A DNA stretch of 14,272 nt from an uncultured Prevotella sp. (GTDB lineage Bacteria; Bacteroidota; Bacteroidia; Bacteroidales; Bacteroidaceae). The stretch's first letter is position 1. Every line of letters begins with the position of its first letter. Position numbers and translations under genes: made by a program. This document shows, in pieces, positions 7,495 through 13,945 of this stretch. The notes below the pieces were generated by a model. The model searched no databases. It was not told where the DNA came from and was given only the letters and a program-made list of their open reading frames with translations. The stretch lies in the NCBI GenBank assembly GCA_900768785.1, contig CAAGEG010000028.1, positions 1-14,272 on the forward strand. The letters are read 5' to 3'.

Positions 7495-8427
7495 TTACTT
7501 ACCTCCATTGAAGAGTTTGCGCTTTTCTGCATCTGTAAGACTATCGTAACCGCTACGTCTAACCTTATCAAGGATACGATCGATCTCGTTTTCTTCGGCT
7601 TTTTTGCGAGCATTATAGTCCCAATCAGACTCATCTCTTGAGGCATCTTCGTCTTTACTTTTGTCGTATTTCCTTTTTGAACGCCTTTCCCAATTGTCAC
7701 GAAGGTTATCAAAGAATTGTCTTCCTCGACCATATACATAAAATTCACCATTGCTCCAATATCTTATCATGAACCAACCGAACAACATGCCTCCAAGATG
7801 TGCGAAATGAGCAACGCTATCGTGTGTTGTACCCAAAGCCGAGAACAATTCTATTGCTATATATAGACATATAAGCCACTTAGCTTTTATTGGTACCGGA
7901 AGTGGGAATATAAATAATCGTTCATTGGGATAAAGCATTCCAAAAGCAAGCAATATACCATATACAGCTCCCGATGCTCCTACTGTGGTCCACATATTTA
8001 GAACTTGAGCACTATTATGCGCCACAATCATTATGTCTGAAGACGAGAAACCGGGAATTTGATTAACGGCAGTGAAATAAAAAGAAGCGAATTGAGCTAT
8101 CATCTGAATAATTCCGGCACCTACTCCACATACCATATAATATATCAAAAAACGTTTTGAGCCCAAGGCATTCTCCACTACGCAACCAAACATCCAAAGA
8201 GCAAACATATTAAAAAACAAGTGCTCTATGTTGGCATGCATAAACATATAGGTAATCAATTGGTATGCATGAAAATCGGGAGCCAAGAAAAAATGAAGCC
8301 CCAACATATCATCAAGCATCAAACCTTGACGTCTGAACACCCATGTAGCAAGAAATGCCAAAACATTTATGATAAGAAGATTTTTTGTTATTGTTGTTAA
8401 TCTGAACATATCCTTTAATAATCCCAT
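7495..8427 (-). CDS. Rhomboid-family intramembrane serine protease
   Basis: 310 residues from ATG 8427. A longer frame beginning at a TTG at 8481 exists, but its first 18 codons overlap the promoter, so ATG 8427 (MGLLKD) or ATG 8409 (MFRLTT) is preferred. Rhomboid hallmarks, numbered from 8427: HANIEHLFFNM at 64-74 (H69, N73 of the oxyanion region), GASG at 150-153 with nucleophile S152, and AHLGG at 209-213 with catalytic H210. About six membrane segments lie between 15 and 225. The C-terminal 80 residues are hydrophilic and highly charged, ending in EIDRILDKVRRSGYDSL, a tail seen repeatedly on Bacteroidetes rhomboids. The enzyme cuts membrane proteins within the bilayer; the substrate is unknown. 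It heads the transcript that continues into the phosphodiesterase-fold gene and is divergent from HU. Confidence 0.92.
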   Translation of the reverse strand: MGLLKDMFRLTTITKNLLIINVLAFLATWVFRRQGLMLDDMLGLHFFLAPDFHAYQLITYMFMHANIEHLFFNMFALWMFGCVVENALGSKRFLIYYMVCGVGAGIIQMIAQFASFYFTAVNQIPGFSSSDIMIVAHNSAQVLNMWTTVGASGAVYGILLAFGMLYPNERLFIFPLPVPIKAKWLICLYIAIELFSALGTTHDSVAHFAHLGGMLFGWFMIRYWSNGEFYVYGRGRQFFDNLRDNWERRSKRKYDKSKDEDASRDESDWDYNARKKAEENEIDRILDKVRRSGYDSLTDAEKRKLFNGGK

Positions 8428-8450
8428 TGATATTATTATCGGCAAAAGTA

Positions 8451-8482
8451 CAAAAATAGAGTGTAAAAAAAGAAGAAACAAA
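8451..8482 (-). promoter_or_regulatory. Rhomboid gene promoter (TTTG / N20 / TATTTTTG)
   Basis: On the minus strand TTTG (8479-8482) is followed after 20 bp by TATTTTTG (8451-8458), a full Bacteroidetes -33/-7 pair. A second -7 match, TACTTTTG, overlaps just downstream at 8443-8450. Transcription would start near 8440-8445, giving a very short leader to ATG 8427. This placement decides the start codon. Confidence 0.7.
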
Positions 8483-8693
8483 TAAACTTTCGCTTTTATC
8501 CTTATCTTTTCACATTATTATATATATTTAAATACAAATAAAAATTAGCTGTAATAACTCTAAATATATTTATACGCCATGTAATATAAAGTCTATTTGA
8601 TATAAATAGCAACAAAAACAAGCATAAACAACAGTTTCTTAAGGGCAAAATACGTGTTTTTTTATCAATTTGTTCATTTTTTTCTCATTTTTG

Positions 8694-8724
8694 TTTGATT
8701 TATAAAAGGTTTGCGCTATATTTG
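8694..8724 (+). promoter_or_regulatory. HU gene promoter (TTTG / N19 / TATATTTG)
   Basis: TTTG (8694-8697), 19 bp, then TATATTTG (8717-8724): an exact Bacteroidetes -33/-7 promoter. Predicted leader about 50 nt, ending without a Shine-Dalgarno sequence before ATG 8780. Confidence 0.8.
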
Positions 8725-8779
8725 CCACATGATTTTGTCTATACAAATCTAAACACTAATACTTTAATTATTTATCATT

Positions 8780-9052
8780 ATGAACAAAACAGAACTTATA
8801 GAGAAAATAGCTGCTGGCGCAGGTTTGTCAAAAGCTGATTCAAAGAAAGCACTTGATGCAACAGTAGCTGCAATCAAAGAAGCACTCGTTAGTGGTGACA
8901 AAGTAGCTCTTATCGGCTTCGGAACATTCAGTGTTAATGAGCGTCCGGCTCGTGAAGGCATCAACCCGGCTACAAAACAAAAGATTCAAATCGCTGCTAA
9001 GAAAGTTGCAAAATTCAAAGCAGGTGCAGAACTAACAGATGCTATTAACTAA
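8780..9052 (+). CDS. DNA-binding protein HU
   Basis: 90 residues, full length for the family. HU binds and bends DNA as a dimer and compacts the nucleoid. The helical dimerisation part (1-40) is followed by the saddle signature KVALIGFGTF (41-50) and the DNA-grasping arm ERPAREGINPATKQKI (54-69), with P63 as the intercalating proline; in many HUs the arm reads RNPQTG. It is basic throughout, as expected. The gene has its own promoter and terminator, so it is monocistronic, and it diverges from the rhomboid gene across about 350 bp. Several HU paralogues are common in Bacteroidales; which one this is cannot be decided from the window. Confidence 0.96.
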   Translation: MNKTELIEKIAAGAGLSKADSKKALDATVAAIKEALVSGDKVALIGFGTFSVNERPAREGINPATKQKIQIAAKKVAKFKAGAELTDAIN

Positions 9053-9082
9053 AAAAATAATCAATAAAAAGTTATAAAGAGG

Positions 9083-9120
9083 CTGCGATGTAATTATTTT
9101 TACGTCGCAGTTTCTTTTTA
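9083..9120 (+). terminator. Terminator of the HU gene
   Basis: CTGCGATGTAA (9083-9093) pairs over 11 bp, with one T-G wobble, with TTACGTCGCAG (9100-9110), followed by TTTCTTTTT. It is a strong intrinsic terminator 30 bp after the HU stop codon. Confidence 0.88.
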
Positions 9121-9150
9121 TTTCTGCAACAAGCTATTTTAGTGCAGAAA
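9121..9150. repeat. 8-bp perfect inverted repeat upstream of the SulP gene
   Basis: TTTCTGCA (9121-9128) and TGCAGAAA (9143-9150) are perfect complements separated by 14 bp. It lies right after the HU terminator and about 40 bp upstream of the SulP promoter. With no T-run it is not a terminator; it could be an operator for a dimeric regulator, though chance is possible in AT-rich DNA. Confidence 0.4.
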
Positions 9151-9187
9151 TCATATACGATAAGACAAAAATCACAAGATTATGACT

Positions 9188-9217
9188 TTTGACTTTTATA
9201 AAAACACATTAACTTTG
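9188..9217 (+). promoter_or_regulatory. SulP gene promoter (TTTG / N18 / TAACTTTG)
   Basis: TTTG (9188-9191), 18 bp, then TAACTTTG (9210-9217), a full -7 match with a slightly short spacer. The leader to ATG 9313 would be about 90 nt, longer than for its neighbours, and has no Shine-Dalgarno. Confidence 0.65.
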
Positions 9218-9312
9218 CAACTCAATTAATACCACCTTATATATTATAAGAATAAAAACGGAGATATACTAAAAACTAAACTCCTCTTTGTAAAACAAAA
9301 CAAAAAGAAACA

Positions 9313-10989
9313 ATGGAAAAAATTTCATTTTATCCACGTCTGCTTTCCACTATAAAGCATTACGATAAGAAAACACTCTCTGCAGACATAATGGCTGGTA
9401 TCATTGTTGGTATTGTAGCACTACCTTTAGCCATTGCTTTTGCTATTGCATCAGGTGTAACACCGGAAAAGGGTATTATCACAGCCGTAGTTGCCGGTTT
9501 AATTATATCTGTTTTCGGAGGGAGCAAAGTACAGATAGGAGGTCCAACAGGCGCATTCATTATTATTATATATGGTATAATACAACAATACGGCATAGAA
9601 GGACTTACCATAGCAACACTAATGGCAGGGGCTTTTTTGGTTCTTTTCGGACTCCTTCGACTTGGCACAATAATAAAATATATACCTTACCCTATCATCG
9701 TAGGATTTACAAGTGGTATCGCAGTAACCATTTTCACAACGCAAATAAAAGATTTGTTTGGACTACAAATAACAAATATACCTTCAGACTTTATTGAAAA
9801 ATGGGGAGCATACGCTCAAAACATAAATACAATAGACTTATGGAGTGCGCTTATCGGCATACTAAGTGTCATCATTATAGCTATTATGCCACGCTTTAGT
9901 AAGAAGATACCGGGCTCTCTCGTTGCTATAATAGTAATGACCATATTAGCATTGGTGCTAAAAAACACGCTCGGCATAACATCAATAGAGACTATTGGCG
10001 ACCGTTTTGCCATTAGCAACCAATTGCCTGATGCTCAAGTGCCACAAATGTCATGGGAGACAATAAAAGGATTAGTATCTCCGGCACTCACAATAGCAAT
10101 ATTGGGAGCCATAGAATCACTACTTTCTGCAACCGTTGCTGATGGTGTAATAGGTGATCATCACGACTCTAATACAGAACTTATGGCTCAAGGACTTGCC
10201 AATATAGCGGCTCCGCTATTTGGAGGAATACCGGCAACCGGAGCTATTGCCCGCACAATGACAAACATAAACAATGGTGGAAAGACACCAATATCAGGTA
10301 TCGTTCATGCTGTTGTTTTGCTTCTCATATTTTTATTCCTAATGCCTCTTGCCCAATATATTCCAATGGCGTGTCTCGCAGGAGTTTTGGTCATAGTGTC
10401 TTACGGCATGTCAGGCTGGAGGTCATTCAAAGAACTTATGAAAAACCCCAAAAGTGATGTTGCTGTTTTGCTCATTACATTTTTCCTCACCATAATATTT
10501 GACCTTACCATAGCCATTGAGGTAGGACTAATCATAGCTTGTCTTCTCTTCATGAAGCGAATGGCAGAAACAACAGACGTGAAAGTAATTATGGATGAGA
10601 TAGACCCTAACGACGAACTTGATATAACCAAAGGAAATCTCGAACATCTAACTATACCGAAAGGCGTAGAAGTTTATGAGATTAATGGACCTTACTTTTT
10701 TGGTGCGGGAAACAGGTTTGAGGAAATAATGGCTACTCTTGGCGACAGGCCCAGAGTTAGAGTAATAAGAATGCGCAAAGTGCCTTTCGTTGACTCTACC
10801 GGCATTCACAACCTTACTAACTTATGTATCATGAGTCAGAAAGAGGGCATTCAGATTGTCCTTTCAGGTGTAAATTCAACAGTACGTTCAACACTTGAAA
10901 AATCCGGCTTCAACGAACTTGTTGGCGAGAATAATATTTGCAGCCACATAAACCTCGCGCTAAAAAGAGCTAACGAAATAATACAATAA
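9313..10989 (+). CDS. SulP-family inorganic anion transporter with C-terminal STAS domain
   Basis: 558 residues, full length. Residues 24-415 form the multi-span SulP membrane domain; typical family stretches are IVGIVALPLAIAFAIASGV (31-49), GGSKVQIGGPTGAF (69-82) and AILGAIESLLSATVADG (262-278). A cytoplasmic STAS domain follows at about 447-555, with the DSTG motif at 494-497 (S495 is the Ser phosphorylated in anti-sigma-antagonist relatives). The family moves sulfate, bicarbonate, chloride or dicarboxylates, usually with Na+ or H+. No carbonic anhydrase, sulfate-assimilation or dicarboxylate gene lies nearby, so the substrate is not inferable here. The gene is monocistronic, with its own promoter and a terminator shared with the convergent kduD. 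A start at ATG 9313 is supported by the usual 25-residue cytoplasmic lead. Confidence 0.94.
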   Translation: MEKISFYPRLLSTIKHYDKKTLSADIMAGIIVGIVALPLAIAFAIASGVTPEKGIITAVVAGLIISVFGGSKVQIGGPTGAFIIIIYGIIQQYGIEGLTIATLMAGAFLVLFGLLRLGTIIKYIPYPIIVGFTSGIAVTIFTTQIKDLFGLQITNIPSDFIEKWGAYAQNINTIDLWSALIGILSVIIIAIMPRFSKKIPGSLVAIIVMTILALVLKNTLGITSIETIGDRFAISNQLPDAQVPQMSWETIKGLVSPALTIAILGAIESLLSATVADGVIGDHHDSNTELMAQGLANIAAPLFGGIPATGAIARTMTNINNGGKTPISGIVHAVVLLLIFLFLMPLAQYIPMACLAGVLVIVSYGMSGWRSFKELMKNPKSDVAVLLITFFLTIIFDLTIAIEVGLIIACLLFMKRMAETTDVKVIMDEIDPNDELDITKGNLEHLTIPKGVEVYEINGPYFFGAGNRFEEIMATLGDRPRVRVIRMRKVPFVDSTGIHNLTNLCIMSQKEGIQIVLSGVNSTVRSTLEKSGFNELVGENNICSHINLALKRANEIIQ

Positions 10990-11017
10990 GACACTTCTAC
11001 AATAGATAGCAACAACA

Positions 11018-11055
11018 AATAAGGGTAAGGATTTTGTCCTTACCCTTATTATTTT
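11018..11055. terminator. Bidirectional terminator between the SulP gene and kduD
   Basis: AATAAGGGTAAGGA (11018-11031) pairs perfectly over 14 bp with TCCTTACCCTTATT (11037-11050) around a 5-nt loop. Both strands run into T-rich sequence, so it can stop transcripts from both converging genes. Confidence 0.88.
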
Positions 11056-11095
11056 AAGGAGTAAAATCTCCAACCTTTTATATCTAATCTAATAA

Positions 11096-11896
11096 TTAAG
11101 GTTGTTTGCCAATGTAAGCAAGTATACCGCCATCTACATAGAGTATATGACCGTTTACGGCATCTGAAGCATGTGATGCAAGGAATACTGCCGGACCACC
11201 AAGTTCAGATGGTTCGAGCCAACGTCCTGCCGGAGTTTTAGCACAAATAAAGCTATCAAACGGATGACGACTGCCGTCCGGCTGGCGTTCACGCAAAGGA
11301 GCTGTCTGAGGTGTTGCAATATAACCCGGACCAATACCGTTACATTGAATGTTGTATTCACCATACTCTGAACATATATTGCGTGTCAACATCTTCAAAC
11401 CACCTTTTGCAGCAGCGTATGCAGAAACTGTTTCACGACCCAACTCGCTCATCATAGAGCAAATGTTGATGATTTTGCCTTCACGACGTTCCATCATCTC
11501 CGGCAATACAGCAGAAGAAACAATAAACGGACCTACAAGATCTATATCAATAACTTGCTGGAACTCCGCTCTCTTCATCTCGTGCATAGGAATACGTTTA
11601 ATAATTCCTGCATTGTTTACAAGAATATCAATCTGTCCAACTTCCTCATGAATTTTCTGGACAAGAGCTTTTACGTCATCCTCTTTTGTTACGTCACACA
11701 CATATCCTTTGACATTTTCTATACCGGCTTCTTTATAATTAGCCAATCCGCGCTCAAGAGCAGTTTCGTTGATGTCGTTAAAAATAATTGTTTTAATGCC
11801 GGCAGCTACAAAAGCCTTTGCAATATTAAAACCGATTCCGTAAGATGCACCTGTAATCCATGCATTCTTACCCTCTAATGAAAATAAGTTTGCCAT
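11096..11896 (-). CDS. kduD: KduD-type dehydrogenase (2-dehydro-3-deoxy-D-gluconate 5-dehydrogenase)
   Basis: 266 residues, a short-chain dehydrogenase. Dinucleotide-binding TGASYGIG is at 15-22, D41 after the second strand points to NAD(H) rather than NADP(H), NNAG is at 94-97, and the catalytic set is S147, Y160 and K164 (YAAAK). In the Kdu pathway the enzyme interconverts 2,5-diketo-3-deoxygluconate and 2-keto-3-deoxygluconate (KDG), downstream of unsaturated uronates released by pectin or glycosaminoglycan lyases. Its placement 103 bp after kduI on the same strand is the main reason to call KduD instead of the related gluconate 5-dehydrogenase, the name such genes often carry. No promoter is seen in the gap, so it is probably read from the kduI promoter through an intervening hairpin. 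Confidence 0.9.
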   Translation of the reverse strand: MANLFSLEGKNAWITGASYGIGFNIAKAFVAAGIKTIIFNDINETALERGLANYKEAGIENVKGYVCDVTKEDDVKALVQKIHEEVGQIDILVNNAGIIKRIPMHEMKRAEFQQVIDIDLVGPFIVSSAVLPEMMERREGKIINICSMMSELGRETVSAYAAAKGGLKMLTRNICSEYGEYNIQCNGIGPGYIATPQTAPLRERQPDGSRHPFDSFICAKTPAGRWLEPSELGGPAVFLASHASDAVNGHILYVDGGILAYIGKQP

Positions 11897-11964
11897 TTTA
11901 ATGATATTATTTGTTGTTTCAGTATTATTCTGTTTCTTAAATATTTAATAAGGTATATGAGAAA

Positions 11965-11992
11965 CAGAAAAGAGATGTAGGGCTCTTTTCTG
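11965..11992 (-). promoter_or_regulatory. Hairpin between kduI and kduD
   Basis: CAGAAAAGAG and CTCTTTTCTG form a perfect 10-bp stem with an 8-nt loop, beginning 8 nt after the kduI stop codon. On the kdu transcript only TTTCTC follows, so termination should be weak; it may lower kduD expression relative to kduI or protect the kduI 3' end. On the opposite strand it is followed by CTTTTTCTT, a somewhat better T-tract. Confidence 0.55.
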
Positions 11993-11999
11993 CTTTTTC

Positions 12000-12845
12000 T
12001 TATCTTATATCGGTAATCTTTGAGAAGTCTTGATCTCCATAGTCAAGATTTTCTCCACCCATACCCCAAATAAAAGTATAATTATGAGTAGCGGCAGCGC
12101 TATGAATACTCCACTCTGGAGATAAAACAGCTTGGTCTCCTTTCATCCAAATGTGTCTTGTTTCGTTCATTTCGCCCATGAAATGACATACAGCTTGATT
12201 CTCAGGAACCTCAAAATAGAAATATGCTTCCATTCGACGACTATGCACATGAGCAGGCATTGTATTCCAAACACTACCCGGAGCAAGTTCTGTCATACCC
12301 ATCTGCAACTGACAAGTAGGCAACACTTGATTTACAAGCATCTTGTTTATATCGCGCTCATTACTCATTTCCAAAGAACCCATATGAGCCACAACAGCAT
12401 CAGCCTTGGTAACTTTCTTACAAGGATATTCTTTATGTGCAGTAACACTATTGAAATAGAATTTGGCAGGAGCGCTCTTATCTTCACTACTAAAGAACAC
12501 ATCGCGATCGCCACGTCCTATATACAAAGCCTCTTTATAGTCAAGAACAAAAGTTTCTTCACCAACTCTAACAACACCTTTACCTTTTCCGACATTAAAA
12601 ATACCGATTTCACGACGTGTAGTAAAAAATTCTGCTTTTAGAGGATCTATGGCTTCAAGTTTCAGTTCTTCATTAACGGGCATTGCACCACCTACAACCA
12701 TACGGTCATACATGGAATATACCATATTAACCTCGTCAGCCACAAAAACTTTCTCTATAAGAAAATCGCGACGAATACGTGCGGTGTCATAACTTTTAGC
12801 ATCTTCAGGATGCGCTGCATAACGAACTTCGTAATTTGTTTTCAT
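12000..12845 (-). CDS. kduI: 5-keto-4-deoxyuronate isomerase KduI
   Basis: 281 residues, full length (the E. coli enzyme is 278). It isomerises 5-keto-4-deoxyuronate, the open form of unsaturated uronates from pectin, alginate-like or glycosaminoglycan lyase products, to 2,5-diketo-3-deoxygluconate, the substrate of KduD. The cupin-like metal site is visible: H199 and H201 in PAHVHSRRMEAYFYF, E206 in the same motif, and H248 in SPEWSIHSA, each shifted by three from the E. coli zinc ligands. It is first in a two-gene unit with kduD. No lyase, KDG kinase, KDPG aldolase, SusCD pair or regulator is in the window, so the pair acts as a shared core for loci elsewhere. A TAnnTTTG element lies 38 bp upstream of the start. 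Confidence 0.96.
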   Translation of the reverse strand: MKTNYEVRYAAHPEDAKSYDTARIRRDFLIEKVFVADEVNMVYSMYDRMVVGGAMPVNEELKLEAIDPLKAEFFTTRREIGIFNVGKGKGVVRVGEETFVLDYKEALYIGRGDRDVFFSSEDKSAPAKFYFNSVTAHKEYPCKKVTKADAVVAHMGSLEMSNERDINKMLVNQVLPTCQLQMGMTELAPGSVWNTMPAHVHSRRMEAYFYFEVPENQAVCHFMGEMNETRHIWMKGDQAVLSPEWSIHSAAATHNYTFIWGMGGENLDYGDQDFSKITDIR

Positions 12846-12882
12846 AATATAAAATTAGTATCTCTATTAAATTTCTTACCGC

Positions 12883-12890
12883 CAAAGTTA
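12883..12890 (-). promoter_or_regulatory. Candidate -7 promoter element of kduI
   Basis: On the minus strand it reads TAACTTTG, a full TAnnTTTG match, 38 bp before the kduI ATG. No TTTG is found at -33; that position is occupied by the tRNA-Gln terminator hairpin, whose T-run ends just before this element. Confidence 0.6.
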
Positions 12891-12891
12891 T

Positions 12892-12931
12892 AAAAAAAAT
12901 CACACCCATAGATAATATAGGTATGATTTTT
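12892..12931 (-). terminator. Terminator of tRNA-Gln
   Basis: On the minus strand AAAAATCATACC pairs with GGTGTGATTTTT over 12 bp, with one T-G wobble, and runs into a longer T-tract. It lies 22 nt after the tRNA 3' end and directly abuts the kduI -7 element. Confidence 0.8.
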
Positions 12932-12953
12932 AATGAATATTGACTAAAATAAG

Positions 12954-13024
12954 TTGTCCAAGGCGGATTCGAACCACCACAAACAGAACCAAAACCTGTT
13001 GTGCTACCATTACACCATTGGACA
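12954..13024 (-). tRNA. tRNA-Gln(TTG)
   Basis: A 71-nt cloverleaf without encoded CCA. The acceptor strands TGTCCAA (13018-13024) and TTGGACA (12955-12961) pair over 7 bp; the discriminator is A. The D arm carries GGTGTAATGGTAGCA. The anticodon stem ACAGG/TCTGT encloses loop TTTTGGT, with anticodon TTG at plus-strand positions 12990-12992. The T arm reads GGCGG paired around GGTTCGAATCC-type sequence. All arms are intact, so it is a working gene with its own promoter and terminator. Confidence 0.95.
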
Positions 13025-13034
13025 ATTGCGAGTG

Positions 13035-13065
13035 CAAAGATAATGTTTTTTTATGCTTCCACAAA
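13035..13065 (-). promoter_or_regulatory. tRNA-Gln promoter (TTTG / N19 / TATCTTTG)
   Basis: On the minus strand TTTG (13062-13065), 19 bp, then TATCTTTG (13035-13042): an exact Bacteroidetes promoter ending 10 bp before the mature tRNA 5' end. Confidence 0.82.
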
Positions 13066-13277
13066 ATTTTTCCACGCTTTTTATTATTGTCTCATCAGCA
13101 ATATATAGTTATATTGGGATATTTTCAAATGTTTACACTTCAGATTTAACATGTTTTTACTTAGAAAGACAATATCATAAGACACATTAATTGCATTCTT
13201 TTTGAACACTTATTGTGCCTTTTTAAACATAACATGCTTTATTGATTAGGAATAAGCAACAAAAAAGACTGCAAAAT
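13066..13277. other. Intergenic region without a gene
   Basis: AT-rich DNA between the divergent tRNA-Gln and outer-membrane protein promoters. I see no open frame with protein character, no RNA gene and no clear repeat in it. Confidence 0.6.
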
Positions 13278-13278
13278 A

Positions 13279-13308
13279 TTGCACTATAAAAAAATATTTA
13301 TATATTTG
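13279..13308 (+). promoter_or_regulatory. Promoter of the outer-membrane protein gene
   Basis: TATATTTG (13301-13308) is a full -7 match; 19 bp upstream is ATTG, three of four bases of the -33 box. The leader to ATG 13356 is about 40 nt, AT-rich and without Shine-Dalgarno. Confidence 0.7.
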
Positions 13309-13355
13309 CAATGTGTTAATTTAACTTTTTATTTCTAACTAAATCATTATTTATT

Positions 13356-13886
13356 ATGAAAAAAGTATTGCTTATTGCCGTTCTTGCAATAGTTGCAATC
13401 GGCGCAAGTGCACAAACAGGTATCCGTGTATGGTATGGAGCTAACATTTCCGGCAACGATGGTGAGGGAGCAAAGAACAAGTTCAACGCTCTTAACATTG
13501 GTGTTGACTACACAAAGCCTTTTGGCGACACTGCTTTTGATTGGGCTGCAGGTGTTAGCTATCAGACAAAAGGATTTAAACTTGCTGATGAGAAATGGAA
13601 TCCCGGTTTCTTGCAGGTAGAAGCTAACGGTTCATGGAACTTTGTTAAAGACGATGAAATCAAAGTTGGTATATTTACAGGTCCATACGTAGGTTTCCTC
13701 GTAAACAAAGACGATGCTGAAGGTGCAAAATCTGTTGACTTCGGTTGGCAAGGCGGTATCATGGGAGAATACAATAAAATATCTCTCAAAGTTGGTTATG
13801 AATATGGTTTCCTTGATGTAGTTAAAGATGCAGAAGAAAGCTGCAAACCTTATCAAATATTCTTCCGTGTAGGTTATACTTTCTAA
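13356..13886 (+). CDS. Small outer-membrane beta-barrel protein
   Basis: 176 residues. Residues 1-19 are a clear signal peptide (MKK, hydrophobic core, ASA cleavage site before Q20). The mature part is made of alternating hydrophobic-polar strands, such as FDWAAGVSYQTKGFKL, LQVEANGSWNF, IKVGIFTGPYVGFLV, ISLKVGYEYGFLDV and a last strand IFFRVGYTF ending in Phe, which is the recognition end for beta-barrel assembly. Together they fit an eight-strand barrel of the porin-like / outer-membrane beta-barrel superfamily common in Bacteroidales. The function is not known; such proteins range from structural to adhesive. It has its own promoter and terminator and no functional partner nearby. The start follows from the signal peptide. 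Confidence 0.88.
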   Translation: MKKVLLIAVLAIVAIGASAQTGIRVWYGANISGNDGEGAKNKFNALNIGVDYTKPFGDTAFDWAAGVSYQTKGFKLADEKWNPGFLQVEANGSWNFVKDDEIKVGIFTGPYVGFLVNKDDAEGAKSVDFGWQGGIMGEYNKISLKVGYEYGFLDVVKDAEESCKPYQIFFRVGYTF

Positions 13887-13910
13887 TCTAAACACAGAGT
13901 TAAAAACATT

Positions 13911-13945
13911 ATGCCCGAACCTTTTGGCTCGGGCATTTTTATTTT
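13911..13945 (+). terminator. Terminator of the outer-membrane protein gene
   Basis: ATGCCCGA (13911-13918) pairs with TCGGGCAT (13929-13936), followed by TTTTATTTT. It is a GC-rich intrinsic terminator 25 bp after the stop codon. Confidence 0.9.

Noticed and set aside
3323..8427. One operon from the rhomboid gene through secDF
   Set aside because: The rhomboid and phosphodiesterase-fold genes are 24 bp apart, but 125 bp with its own -7 element precede secDF, so secDF is more likely transcribed separately, though read-through is possible.
11096..12845. A polysaccharide utilisation locus around kduI and kduD
   Set aside because: No SusC/SusD pair, polysaccharide lyase, sulfatase or hybrid sensor is present; the flanks are a tRNA and an anion transporter.
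12940..13149. Plus-strand open frame of 69 codons
   Set aside because: It runs across the antisense of the intact tRNA-Gln gene and shows no protein character.
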